Shown here: positions 34,154 through 46,189 of the stretch, piece by piece
Layout of the letters: each line of letters opens with the position of its first letter
Position numbering within the stretch: position 1 is the stretch's first letter
Source: Aurelia coerulea
Taxonomy: Eukaryota; Cnidaria; Scyphozoa; Semaeostomeae; Ulmaridae
DNA length: 64,000 nt
Direction of reading: 5' to 3'
NCBI GenBank assembly: GCA_039566865.1
Contig: CM076957.1
Span: forward strand, 8,379,896-8,443,895
Position numbers and translations under genes: made by a program
The notes under the pieces: generated by a model
Told to the model about the DNA's origin: nothing
What the model saw: the letters and a program-made list of their open reading frames with translations, nothing else
Databases searched by the model: none

Positions 34154-36659
34154 ACTCGTCTTCTTACGAGCGCTGCAAATGTACATAAAATCAACTTTAC
34201 AAAAATTTTATGTTTTCAAAATGACTCAAAAGGGGCCTAAAACACTTCATCAAATCGTTAACACAGGGAAGAAATGCAAAACGAGGCTAGGAACAAACCT
34301 TCCGCAAAAGAAAATTAATGGCGGACCGGTTAGAGCCGGCGGATGCCAGTCTCTGGTTTTAGCACCCGATCACCGTGTTGGCGCCAAAATATGCGCCCGA
34401 TTCAAATCAAAACAGTCGCATGAGAGGTTGGTGAAGCTGCCAGAGCAGAAGATCTCTAAAGATTTATCAAAGAAGCTCCAGGAAATGCATCAGTTGCTGT
34501 TACCAAAAAGGTGCAATTTTGTCCAATAACAGCGATTTATTCAAAGTGAAATAAAAGGAAAACTGGTCCTGGCCCTACGATCTAACTTGCTGGAACAAAA
34601 CTTCAGGATACAACAAACATGGTGGACAAGGTAGGATATCTGGGAAAATTTGCAAACTATTTGTAAATTCCTGTTACTTTGCTCAAGTCACAATATGTCT
34701 ATTTTCCCGTAACAGTACCACTCCCTCAGCAAATTGGCATTACTCCATCAGTTTTTGGAATTAAAGGCTAAAAATAGTTCGAGAAAATAATGGAAAGACC
34801 CTTGATTTGATTTTTGCTTCTGGATTGAATATTTTCCCTCCCGTTTAAAATATTTATGGAAAAGTAGCAGATAAACATTTTTATGCCTGAAATTGCAGCC
34901 CCTCGACTGACCTCAGGGAAATTGTTGTGAAAACAAATCCACTCCTGGCCCTACGAAGAAACTTCGTAATTTTGAAATTAACATGTTGGTTAACATGGCA
35001 GTGTACTGCGATTATCTAGGAAAATTTGCAAAATGTATTATTTTCCTTTTTGAAAAATTTCATTTCTGGCGGTAATTTCTCTTATAAACAATGGTCTATG
35101 GGCCTAGGCGCTGCTGTGTTTTGAACAGATGCAAGTAGGCTTGTTTATGTTATCTTCAAATAAATTAAGAACAAGATGAAAGGGTGGAAACTGATTATCA
35201 CTTCACATATTATGAATGAAAATAAACTTGACTGCTAATTTCAAACAATGGTTTAACAAAAGGAAGCATTTTAATCAAAATATTGACCCAATTGTTGTTC
35301 TTGGTTGAGCTCATGTGCACAGCTGCAAACTTCAACTATTATATGCAGTACTTGTTCTTAGATTTTTCTTGTTTTCCTGTGCATTGAACAAAATTTATTT
35401 GAGAAGTAAAGTAGAGGAAGAGGATGGCAAATAAATAATCATTTTATTTGATATATTTACACACATATATTTTACCCTGTAGAATTTCCTTTATTTTGCA
35501 TTATTTTTCATGAATGCATATTTGAAATGAGAAAGGAGGATCCTGCATCCCTCTCTTGAGCACACCCTCCCTTAAAAGAAATGTCAGTACAGGATTTGGA
35601 AATCAGTCATGCAAGCATTTTTAGTGCTCAGCAGTTTTTAGAAAGAACTAGAATTTCCAGTTGCACGATGATATCTCCATTTAAAATTTTGGGGGACTTG
35701 CATCTTCAACTGTATATCTTCAATGTGGTTTGTATCTTTGATTTACAGACAACAACAATGACCTGCTGCATTCTGTTGCCTGTGATTGCTGATTAAAGTT
35801 GCTGTTTTGAGAACAGATTCTGGGAGAAGATTGTGTGCAGCTTCCCTTTGAATGGATGTTCTAGATTTCAGCAGTAAAACAATCTAAATTCATCACATTT
35901 TTCTCTGACTATTTTCTCTTTGTAAAAGCCACAACCCATTAGCTTTAATTACCAACAAACATTTATCAAAGTAGAGGAAGAAAGACTAGGAAGTATTTCT
36001 TTCAGAAAGGCAGCTTGTTATTTACACACTATTAGTATAGAAAAGTGATTCTTTGTGAATGTATTTTCTTGAATGAGCACCCTCCCTTTGCATGGCTCCC
36101 CTGTCCCCAGAATTAAGGGGTATATTAAGCCCCCAGGGGGTCTACTCTGGTATATTTAGGATAGGGATACTCAAGTTACTTTTTGGGTCCAACATTTTGG
36201 CAAAGGTTATTTTTGGGTTACAGTAGTCATTTGGAAAATTTTTTTTTGGGTCAATTTTTATGCCAGACATTATTTTTTTGCATTGATTTTTTGTTCCCCA
36301 GCCTTGAGCATCCATATTTTTTCCTCATACCAAAGCAGCAAAAATTAAGAGCCGCAAGAATATCTTTGAATCTGAACTGAAGGGAGGGAAAGCGGACGTG
36401 CTCGCATAAACATGTTTCGTGTTCCTTCATTATTATCGTCGATGAAAAATTGCGAAGTGTGTGCATTGAGAGGCCTGAAAAAAGTGCTTTGCTCAGTTCA
36501 GTTTCATTCCTTTGCAGTTTTATTTCTTCTTTGTTTGGACTAACAAATTACCAAATTTGCATGTGGCCTCCAGGACGTCCTTTCCAACTCAATCCAGCCT
36601 TTCACTATCTCATGAAAGAAGCACATCCATCCAGTATCAAAGCGCGTGTTGCGTTGTCC

Positions 36660-36910
36660 GCTTTAGGCCGTACATTTCCGGTTTTGAAAGCCGAAGCTGG
36701 ACGGTCAGCCATTACGGCCTCGTTTTCGTTTTGCATTTCTTCGCTGTGTTCAAATCGTTAGGACTCTTCTCACACAGAACAATACACACGGGCGTTTCAC
36801 CTCTCTTAAGAGTATTGAGAACACAGCGAAGAAATGCAAAACGAAAACGAGGCCGTAATGGCTGACCGTCCAGCTGCGGCTTTCAAAACCGGAAAGGTAC
36901 GGCCTAAAGA
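36660..36910. mobile_element. Hairpin element next to the RT frame
   Basis: CTTTAGGCCGTACATTTCCGG and its near-inverse CCGGAAAGGTACGGCCTAAAG begin arms of about 90 bp. The arms contain GTTTTGCATTTCTTCGCTGT, also found in the outer arms near 34270 and 57410. The right end abuts the first codons of the RT. Confidence 0.7.
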
Positions 36911-39070
36911 AGACAGACAGAGTTTGAGAAAAAATTTGACACCAAGAAGCTGATAAATGATCCAGTTATACAAAACCAATACCAAGAATGTGTATCAAAT
37001 AGAATTAAAGAGACAAGAAACAGTAATGAACCAATGAATGATCATAAATGGGAGATAGCCAAAGAAATAATTAAGGAGACTGCAAAAGAAGTTTTAGGAT
37101 ATCAGAGTAATCAGAGAAATATTCAAGTAAAAGATGGAGATCTGGAAAAGTTATCCCAAAAACAAAAAGAGATTAGGCTAACAATTGCTAAGAGCAAAAA
37201 CATCAACAAAATCAATCAGATGAAGCATGAAAGAAAACAAATATTAAGAACAATGAAGAAAAGAATGAAGGAAGTCAAAGAGAAAGAAATAGAAGAGTTA
37301 ATCAAAGAAGTAGAATCTGCCAAAAATGATGCAAAAATGTTCAAAGGCATACAATTTGTTCATGATGAGAATAACAAATGTATGAAACAACCACAAGAAA
37401 TCTACAAAATAATTGAAAAACACTTCAAGGAACACTTTCAGAAAACCAACGCAGAAGAGATAATTAAATTCAATAGCCAACCGAAAAAACTAACAAAAGA
37501 GATAACAACAAAAGAAGTGAGCCAAGCAATTCAAAAAATGTCCAATAACAAAGCACCAGGCAAAGATGGCATCAACGTAGAACTAATCAAATACGGTCCT
37601 GAAGAATTGCACGAAGAAATCAGCACTATCCTTAATGATATATTCAGATTCAATGACGAAGAAATAAAAATAGGAACAGGAATATTGTTACCAATACCAA
37701 AACCAAAAAAGCCAAGAGGACCTGTCAAAAACCTAAGGCCTATTACACTATTAGAAACTATTCGCAAAGTCTTATCAAAAATTTTCATGGAAAGAACTGA
37801 AAAGAAAATCGACAACTATATTTCAAAGTCCCAAAGCGCATATAGGAAAAGCAGAAGCACAACGGACATAGTATGGGCGCATCGATGGTTAGCAGCAAAA
37901 GCGCAAGAACAAGAAATAACAATCTACATAACAGGAATAGACATGTCAAGCGCGTTTGATACCTTACTTAGGGAAGAATTAATGGCAATAGCAACTGAAA
38001 TATTTAACGAAGATGAGACAAGGATGCTTCGAATACTACTTAGTGAAACAACACTTGAAGTCAAAATAAATGAAGCTGAATCACAAAAATTTTACTCAAA
38101 CATAAGATCCCCCCAATGAGATAGCATAAGTGGACCACTGTTTACCCTTTATTTCGAAAAGGCACTGAGAAAATTGGAAGAACAAATAAGAAGTGAACCA
38201 ATCGATGTAAACGATATAAACATACAATGGACCGAACAACAAGAGTCCAGAATACCCAATGAAATGGTATACGCTGACGATTGTGATTTCATAACAGAGA
38301 ATTTTAAGGAGAAACAAACAACATACAAGAAAGCAAAAGAAATTCTAACTGAACACAACTTCTTGATAAATGATGATAAGACTGAAAACACAGTCGTAAA
38401 AAGGGAAAGAAAAGTAGAAGACGAAGCACGGCGTAATGTAATAAAACTAGGATCAAAATTAGGAGATAAGGAAGACATCAAAAGAAGAAAAGAACTGGCA
38501 ACGATAACTATGAGCAGCAACAACGACATATGGAGAAAGAAAAAGCTGACTAAATTAACAACCAGAATCAAACTTTATGAGACCCTAGTACAAAGTATAC
38601 TACTTTACAATGCAGGCACCTGGGGTATGTCGAAAACAGATGAAAAGAATATAGATAGCTTCCATAGAAAACAACTCAGACAGGTGTTAGGAATCAAATG
38701 GCCGCACAAGATAAAGAATGAAAAACTATACGAGAAGACAAAGACCCAACCACTATCAAAAACAATTACAGAACGAAGATGGAAACTGCTCGGGCATATA
38801 ATGAGACTACCTGAAGAATGCCCAGCAAGAAGAGCCATGCAATATTATTTTGAAAAGAGAACATGCAAAAAATTTCCTGGAAGAAAACGAACAACGATAA
38901 TAACAACAATTAACAGAGACATTCAAAGAGCTAAAAACAAATATCCGTCATTCAAAGTCATTCCACTCATTTCACTAGTCAGCCTTCAAAACATATACAC
39001 AAAAGCCAAGAACATGACGCTATGGAGGAGCATAGTGAAGCAAGTCGTTGATTCTGTCTATTCTTGTTGA
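36908..39070 (+). pseudogene. LINE-type reverse transcriptase, endonuclease missing, one nonsense codon
   Basis: One frame runs from 36908 to the stop at 39068-39070, about 720 codons, broken only by TGA at 38117-38119. It begins with RRQTEFEKKFDTKKL, the linker that normally follows the endonuclease of LINE ORF2, so the endonuclease is absent. RT blocks follow: KAPGKDGI (37550), LRPITLLETIRKVLSK, QSAYRKSRSTTDI, GIDMSSAFDT, SGPLFTLYFEKAL and the catalytic YADD (38270). A C-terminal block LRQVLGIKW...WKLLGHIMRL is usual for RTE- and L2-like LINEs. The sense strand is very A-rich. It could be a 5'-truncated LINE that landed in the loop, or RT captured by the palindrome. The clade is uncertain. 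Confidence 0.8.
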
Positions 39071-40929
39071 TCGTTCATAAAGAACCATCTTTAATCCAGA
39101 CCAACAAGAGAAAAGACAGAGAGAGAGAACTGAGCAATGCACTTTTTTCATCCCTCTCAATGCACACACTTCGCAATTTTTTCATCGACAATAATAATGA
39201 AGGAACACGAAACATGTTTATGCGAGCACGTCCGCTTTCCCTCCCTTCAGTTCAGATTCAAAGATATTCTTGCTGCTCTTAATTTTTGCTGCTGTGGTAT
39301 GAGTAGAATATGGGTGCTCATGGCTGGGGAACAAAAAATCAATGCAAAACAATAATTTCCGGCATGAAAATTGACCCAAAACAACATTTTCCAAATGACT
39401 ACTGCAACCCAAAAATAACCTTTGCCAAAATGTTAGACCCAAAAAGTAACTTGAGTATCCCTATCCTAAACATACCAGAGTAGACCCCCTGGGGGGTTTA
39501 ATATACCCCTTAATTCTGGGGACAGGGCATGCAAAGGGAGGGTGCTCATTCAAGAAAATACAGTCACAAAGTATCACTTTTCTACACTAGTAGTGTGTAA
39601 ATAACAAGCTGCCTTTCTCAAAGAAATACTTCCTTGTCTCTCTACCTCTACTTTGATAAATTTTTGTTGGTAATTAAAGTTAATGGGTTGTGACTTTTAC
39701 AAAGAGAAAATAGTCTGAGAAAAATGTGATGATTTTAAATTTTTTTACTGCTGAAATCCAGAACATCCATTCAAAGGGAAGCTGCACACAATCTTCTCCC
39801 AGAATCTGTTCTCAAAACGGCAACGTTAATCAGCAATCACAGGCAACAGAATGCAGCAGGTCATTGTTGTTGTCTGTAAATCAAAGATACAAACCACATT
39901 GAAGATATACAGTTGAAGATGCAAGTCCCCCAAAATTTTACATGGGGATATCATCGTGCAACTGGAAATTCTAGTTCTTTCTAAAAACTGCTGAGCACTA
40001 AAAATGCTTTCATGACTGATTTCCAAATCCTGTACTGACATTTCTTTTAAGGGAGGGTGTGCTCAAGAGAGGGATGCAGGATCTTCCTTTCTCATTCCAA
40101 ATGTGCATTCATGAAAAATAATGCAAAATAAAGGAAATTCTACAGGGTAAAATATATGCATGTAAATATATCAAATAAAATTATTATTTATTTGCCATCC
40201 TAATCCTCTACTTCTCAAATAAATTTTGTTCAATGCACAGGAAAACAAGCAAAATTTAAGAACAAGTACTGCATATAATAGTTGAAGTGTGCAGCTGTGC
40301 ACTTAAGCACAACCAACAACAATTGGGTCAATATTTTGATTAAAATACTTCTTTTTGTTAAACAATTGTTTCAAATTAGCAGTCAACTTTATTTTCATTC
40401 ATAATATGTGAAGTGATATTCAGTTTCCACCCTTTCATCTTGTTCTTAATTTATTTGAAGATGACATAAACAAGCCTACTTGCATGCATCTGTTCAAAAC
40501 ACAGCAGTGCCTAGGCCCATATAGGCCATTGTTTATAAGAGAAATTACCGTCAGAAATGAAATTTTTCAAAAACGGAAATAACACATTTTGCAAATTTTC
40601 CTAGAAAATCGCAGTACACTGCCATGTTAACCAACATGTTAATTTCAAAATTACGAAGTTTCTTCGTAGGGCCAGGAGTGGATTTGTTTTTACAAAAATT
40701 TCCCTGAGGTCAGTCGAGGGGCTGCAACTTCAGGCATAAAAATGTTTATCTGCTACTTTTCCGTAAATATTTTAAACGGGACGGAAAATCTTCAATCTAG
40801 AAACAAAAATCAAATTAAGGGTCTTTCCACTGTTTTCTCGAACTATTCTCAGCCTTTAATTCCAAAAATTGATGGAGTAATGCCAATTTGATGAGGGAGT
40901 GGTACTGTTGCAAGAAAATAGAGATATTG

Positions 40930-41383
40930 TTTAATAGAGATTTCTCATTTAATAGAGGTTTAATAGAAATAGAGATTTCTCAAAAGCGTTTGATTGCCTT
41001 GACCATGAACTCCTGTTAGCAAAACTTGACGCATATGGCTTCAGCAAAAATGCGCTGCGTTTTATCCACAGCTATCTCACTGGTAGAAAACAAAGGGTAA
41101 AAGTGAATGGAGCATTTAGTGAATGGCAAGAGACAAAACTAGGTGTTCCTCAAGGCTCTGTCTTAGGACCCCTCCTCTTTAATATTTATATTAATGACCT
41201 GTTTTATCTACTAAAGGACACAGATATTTGTAATTATGCCGATGATACGACTATCTATGTATGCGATAATCAGCTTGAAAACATTCAGAATCGGTTAGAA
41301 CAGGATGCTTTTAAACTCTCTGGATGGTTCCATGAAAACTACATGAAGCTAAATGATGACAAATGCCACTTGCTAGTATTTGG
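40930..41383 (+). pseudogene. CR1-like LINE, plus copy, RT 5' part
   Basis: From about 40978 the frame reads FSKAFDCLDHELLLAKLDAY, YLTGRKQRVKVNG, LGVPQGSVLGPLLFNIYIND and the catalytic NYADDTTIY, ending at CHLLVFG where a minus-strand CR1 begins. It continues at 56164. The 5' end is truncated at LSKAF. Between the target (40929) and the RT lie about 48 bp of junction filler built from repeated TTTAATAGA and AGAGATTTCTC words. Confidence 0.88.
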
Positions 41384-42657
41384 TGACATCATCATCATAT
41401 TATTATTTAAAGTTGATATGTACATAGTTACTAAAAACTAATTTAAATAAACTATTTACAATATAATAAAACTATTTACAAATTAAACATTTACATCTTT
41501 TGCCATCCCATTCTTTGATCCCCCTTTTAAAACTTCTCAAGGTATCAGCTCTCTTTAGTTCATCATCTAGAGTGTTCCACAGGAGACTACCTCTAAACGA
41601 AAGAGAATTTAGTCCATATCGATGTGACTGTGCTGATAGAAGCCTGCATAGCTCTTTGGTGCGGAGATTGTAAGGTATATCCTTTTTAACAAAGAACTCC
41701 CAAATATATGAAGGATTAAGATGGTTCATGGTCTTATAAATTTCTATCATAAGACTTTGCAGATTCTTCTGGTGAACTGTAACGCTTTCAGCCCTGGCTA
41801 AAAGTTGGTCAAATGATGAGTCGTAATCTCCGTACAAAGCCCTCAAGGCACGTTTATTTGTCCTATTTATATCTTTGTTAGCAGTTTTGCTACAAAATAG
41901 CCATATCAAGGGACAGTATGAAAAGTTTGACATGACAATTGATGTTAGTAGCATTTTAGCTTTCTCTTCATCAAGGAATGGTCTTATTCTTGAGAACGCA
42001 CATAATTTTTGGTTTATTTTTCGACATAACTCCTTGACGTGGGCGTCAAATGTTAAAGAGTTGTCGATTTGTACGCCGAGGAGCTTTACCTGCTCGCTCT
42101 GCTTTATTTGTTGTCCACCGATGTTGAGGCAAAACGAGTTGTCACTCTTGAGACCTAAAAACATCATTTGAAATTTCGCTGGATTGGCACACATTCCATT
42201 ATTTTTAAACCAATCTTGGAGCTTTTTTAAATCGTCCTCTAATTTTATTATGACAGCATCTACAGATGTGTCACATGCATAAATTGTTGTATCGTCAGCA
42301 AAATTGCATATCTCAGATTCCAAATCTGTGAAGAACAGATCGTTTATGAAGATATTGAAAAGCAGAGGTCCAAGTACAGACCCCTGTGGAACGCCTGTGG
42401 AAATGCTTTGAAAAGTGCTGTATGCTGAGCCTACTTTGACTCTCTGTTTTCGATTAGTTAGGTAACTGTATACCAACTTCAAAGCACTAGTCTCAAATCC
42501 GTAAGCCTCTAATTCGCTATGAGTAGATCAAGGGGTATGCAATCATATGCTTTGGACAAATCCATCAGGATAGTGATTTTCCAGGATTCGACAACACGAA
42601 ATAAGGCATGTTGAGTACTGTATCCTTGCCTAGAGCCGGACAGTAGGTGAGATAGTA
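41384..42657 (-). pseudogene. CR1-like LINE, minus copy, RT 3' part and tail
   Basis: The minus-strand frame (42482 to 41472) carries SYLTNRKQRVKVGS, STGVPQGSVLGPLLFN, the catalytic NFADDTTIYACD, SNFSYCPLIWLFCSK, NLRTKELCRLL, NSLSFRGSLLWNTL and the C-terminal WDGKRCKCLICK. Upstream, to 42657, come DENRLLSHLLSGSRQGYS and LMDLSKAYDC in a second frame. A short 3' UTR and a (GAT)n-type tail end at 41384. The 5' half is at 54932-56163, displaced by a later insertion. RT residues look intact over this part. Confidence 0.9.
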
Positions 42658-43124
42658 ACCTATTCTCATCCAATTAGTCACTCTCCCTCTCAAATCAACT
42701 AAGATACCCGAGTGCGAAGGAAGATCGCTATTTGAGAGGAATTGTGACTAATGGACAATTTTCACTTCACTTTTCTGGGCTTAAAGGCCTATTGTCCCCA
42801 GTTAATGTCCCTTTTTGCCTTTAAGCCCATGACAAACATAAGAAAAAATAGGAAAACTGCAAATACTGTAATAGTTGAAAAGTGAAGTGGAAATGGCCAC
42901 TGTTGGCGGAAAGAACCGTCGCCGAGGGAGGAGAGGTGGGTCGCTTTTACACGTGCGACTGCTTGTTGCGTAGAAAGAGACGGAATAAACCAATTCTAAG
43001 CTTTTAATACCTTGCTTGAGCCTCAAGGGGCTACACACATAGCTAAACAGATCCCATGGGGGTAAAGAATGGAGTTTCCATGCGTTATTTTGAGATTTCA
43101 GAGCGACCCCTTGGGTGAGAATAG
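42658..43124. mobile_element. TA-flanked short element, sibling of the satellite carrier
   Basis: The ends ACCTATTCTCATCC and GGGTGAGAATAG are imperfect inverted repeats with TA at 42656-42657 and 43125-43126. The first 58 bp equal 43127-43184, and the last 182 bp (42943-43124) match 54750-54931 almost exactly. The middle has nested short palindromes (TTCACTTCACTTTTC/GAAAAGTGAAGTG; GGGCTTAAAGGC/GCCTTTAAGCCC). It looks like an internally deleted relative of the 11.8-kb element beside it. Confidence 0.75.
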
Positions 43125-45005
43125 TAACCTATTCTCATCCAATTAGTCACTCTCCCTCTCAAATCAACTAAGATACCCGAGTGCTTCGGAAGTCACAATT
43201 TCGGTAATGTACCATGCAGAGAATACAAAGAAAGATGAAACATTAGTAGCAAAATATAGCTATACCATAAAACCTCAAAGTTATCTACTCCATAACTCAG
43301 AAAAACCAACCCCTCACATATGTATTACTTTTGATCAGCTCTAACTCTGTCAAAAATGAAGTGTCATCCTTGATACATTCCTGTTTGAAAGCCGTAGATT
43401 TTTCTAAATTAGACTAGATTAGTCTAGATTTTTCTAAATTCTTAGAAATTATTTGTAAATGATACAAAGCTGAAATTGTATGGATATGATGTCACTGGGT
43501 ATATGCTTCCACTCAACCAAAATATTTGCAATATTCCTAACCATTCAGAAAATACAAGCATATATTTGAATAATTAGTGGCCGCGGCCACCATCTTTTGT
43601 GCAGAGGTCTATTTATTGATTCACAGTTGAAAATTGTTTTGGTTCGGTAGATGCAGCACATGTTGACGAAGCCACACACCAGATTTGAGCCTGAAATCTT
43701 CTAATGATTATTTCTATATAATTTCCCAAAATGGAAAAAGTACAATATCTTGTAAAAACTGAATTGAAAGATCAGTATTTCTTTGAGAATAGAGCCTGTG
43801 GTCATGGACTTATGTTTGAATGTCTCCCTTTTCTTACTCTTTTCCCTTGGTCTTCATAACCTTTTTAGTTGATCTTAGTTTGTTTCTCCATGATTTCCTT
43901 TCTTTGCTTCTGTGGAAAAGGGCAAGCAGTAGTGCACAATTTTAGTTTCTTTGCACTTGCAGAAGGAATGCCATTTTCAACTTCATTTTATGCGCCTAAC
44001 TAGGCAGATTTTGAGAGGGTTGAAAGGTACTTTTTGTCTTGCTTTGCTCTTCGGATCGTTCACGGCCACTGACAAATCGATTTTCATGATAAAGTTGCTT
44101 GTTAGTTTTTTCCCCCTTTATCAATATCTTTATTTCCCATTCTTGGCTGATATTACGATTGTTGCAGGTGAATATCGTAACTCAACTTTTCTTTTTGTCC
44201 GCTACAAATATTTTGATAAATATTGAGGCTTGATAACGGGCTATGCTCGAAATGTCGTGCTTATTTCAATTCGCATCAAAGTGCTTATAAATATATTTTA
44301 CTCTAATTACTTGTTTATACAAATATTTTGAACTCTCAACCACTTAACCATTACAGTAGAGCCTCCTATTCGCTTTGAAAATGGAATGGTGGAATAGAGG
44401 GCAGAGAATTACAGACCTCAAGCCCAAAATTCGAAATTCAGCCTCCAGAAAGTTAACAAAATAGCCATTGCTAGGGCGTTGTCAGGGAATGACTTGTTGA
44501 CCAACTGTTAGAATGTTGGTCCATAATTCAGAAATTAGTGGCCCAGGGAGATTTTCGTTTACAGAGCTGGAATCTACAATATATTTTATCCAAGAAAGTG
44601 TAAAGTTGAAATTTTGAAGTTTATGATCGAGAATTACATATTTAGTACATAAGATAAACAATGTAATGAAGCCTAAAAAGAGCTTTTGTGATGGAAAAAC
44701 TGGCCAAGACTGCTGGCTGCACATGCACCAAAAGGAATATATTCCGTCTATCCACGATGCATTGTTCATCTACCTCAAGAAGTTGTAGGTTGAATGTTAG
44801 CGGGAGGAGGACCTTACTGACTATTACATTTATCACAGAAGTGGAAACCAGAATTATTCTGTCAACAGCATCGCCTGTAGCTAACGGCCGACCCCCACAT
44901 TCTAACAATTGTAGGTGTGGCCTGCAACAGTTAAAAGAACAGTCTGAATGCAAGCAAATCCCATTGCAAAAGGTTTTGTATGACATCCAAGTATTTTGCT
45001 AGGAG

Positions 45006-45344
45006 CCCGGGGGGGGGGGGCTACTTGACTTTCAATAGTATGGGGGAGGGTGCACTCCAAGAATTAATTTTTTCACCCGGCTTTAGAAATTTTCCCGCAA
45101 AATGATAGCCGGCTTTAGAAAAAATCGGCGAAAAGCATATCCCAAAACGTAAAAATCAGCGAAAAGCATACCCCTACACGTAAAACTTCATCGAAAAACA
45201 ATGAAATAACACGTTTGACAACCGGCTTTAGAAAAATTGCCTTCTTTTGATACCCGGCGTTAGAAAAAAGAGGCGAAAACGATACTCGGGAAGGAGTGCA
45301 CATGGCGTCAGCAAAATATACTAAGTACCCCCCCCCCCCCCGGG
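45006..45344. mobile_element. hAT-like MITE with poly-G/C ends and 8-bp TSD
   Basis: The ends CCCGGGGGGGGGGGCTACTT and AAGTACCCCCCCCCCCCCGG are inverted. GCTAGGAG is duplicated at 44998-45005 and 45345-45352, the 8-bp TSD length of hAT elements. Inside, CCGGCTTTAGAAA recurs about four times with related AAAATCGGCGAAAAGCATA units. Confidence 0.8.
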
Positions 45345-46189
45345 GCTAGGAGGATATAAAGAAGGATATCACCTCATGATTTTGTTTTTCTACTGAGACA
45401 AAAACAAGGCTATAAGCTGCTAAGAAGGATACCACTGGGCGAAATATGTTCTGGGGGGATAGCGGAGATAACAAGGGTAACTTGTAGATCATAAGCAAGC
45501 AATGCTCCAAAAAGAAGACGGCAGGAAAAAACATAGCAGCTTGGAATCTCCGAATCGTTGTGCAAAAATATTGACACCATTTGATGGATATTGGTAAAAG
45601 AAAGTTGCACTTAAAGATAGATACTAGAAAAAATCAGATGCGAAAAACGGAAAAATTCTTGGCAAACAAAGGCCTTTGAAATTGGTGTTATCATCAAAAT
45701 GGGACTGACTAAAGCTCACAGGAGTCTATGAGACAGAGGCACATTTCGTGTCTCCCGTGTGCAGTGCGGTAGTTTTATCTATTTATTTTCCAATTTTGCA
45801 TTGTCTGTAATTGTGCTTGGGTTGCATAGAAAAAACAACTGCAACAGATAAAATCCTTAGAACAATCAAGGGCCACCATAAGCTACCGATTTCATACGTC
45901 AAGAGGGGGCCTTACCGATCATGGCATTGCGTCTTATTAGACATAACTTTAGGAATGTTTGAGCCAAGCACTGCAACTATGTGAAGCCACCATCGATGAA
46001 CAATGTCATACGTCATAAGACATACGAAATTAAAGCTCAAATGCAAGCATTGATTCGAGTGACTTTCATCATTGCACGAAACAGCGTAAAATGGAGCTTT
46101 TGGGTCAAAAGAAGTGACAAAAAAGGGTGTAACAATAGGTTTAGCAAATCTCTTGTGGACAAAGTCAGGATGAAATTTAGATAAACGCT

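Noticed and set aside
35581..40041. 71-codon open frame conserved at 35581-35796 (+) and 39826-40041 (-)
   Set aside because: Both are the two arms of the 33953-57783 palindrome, so the match is copied DNA. No family signature was seen.
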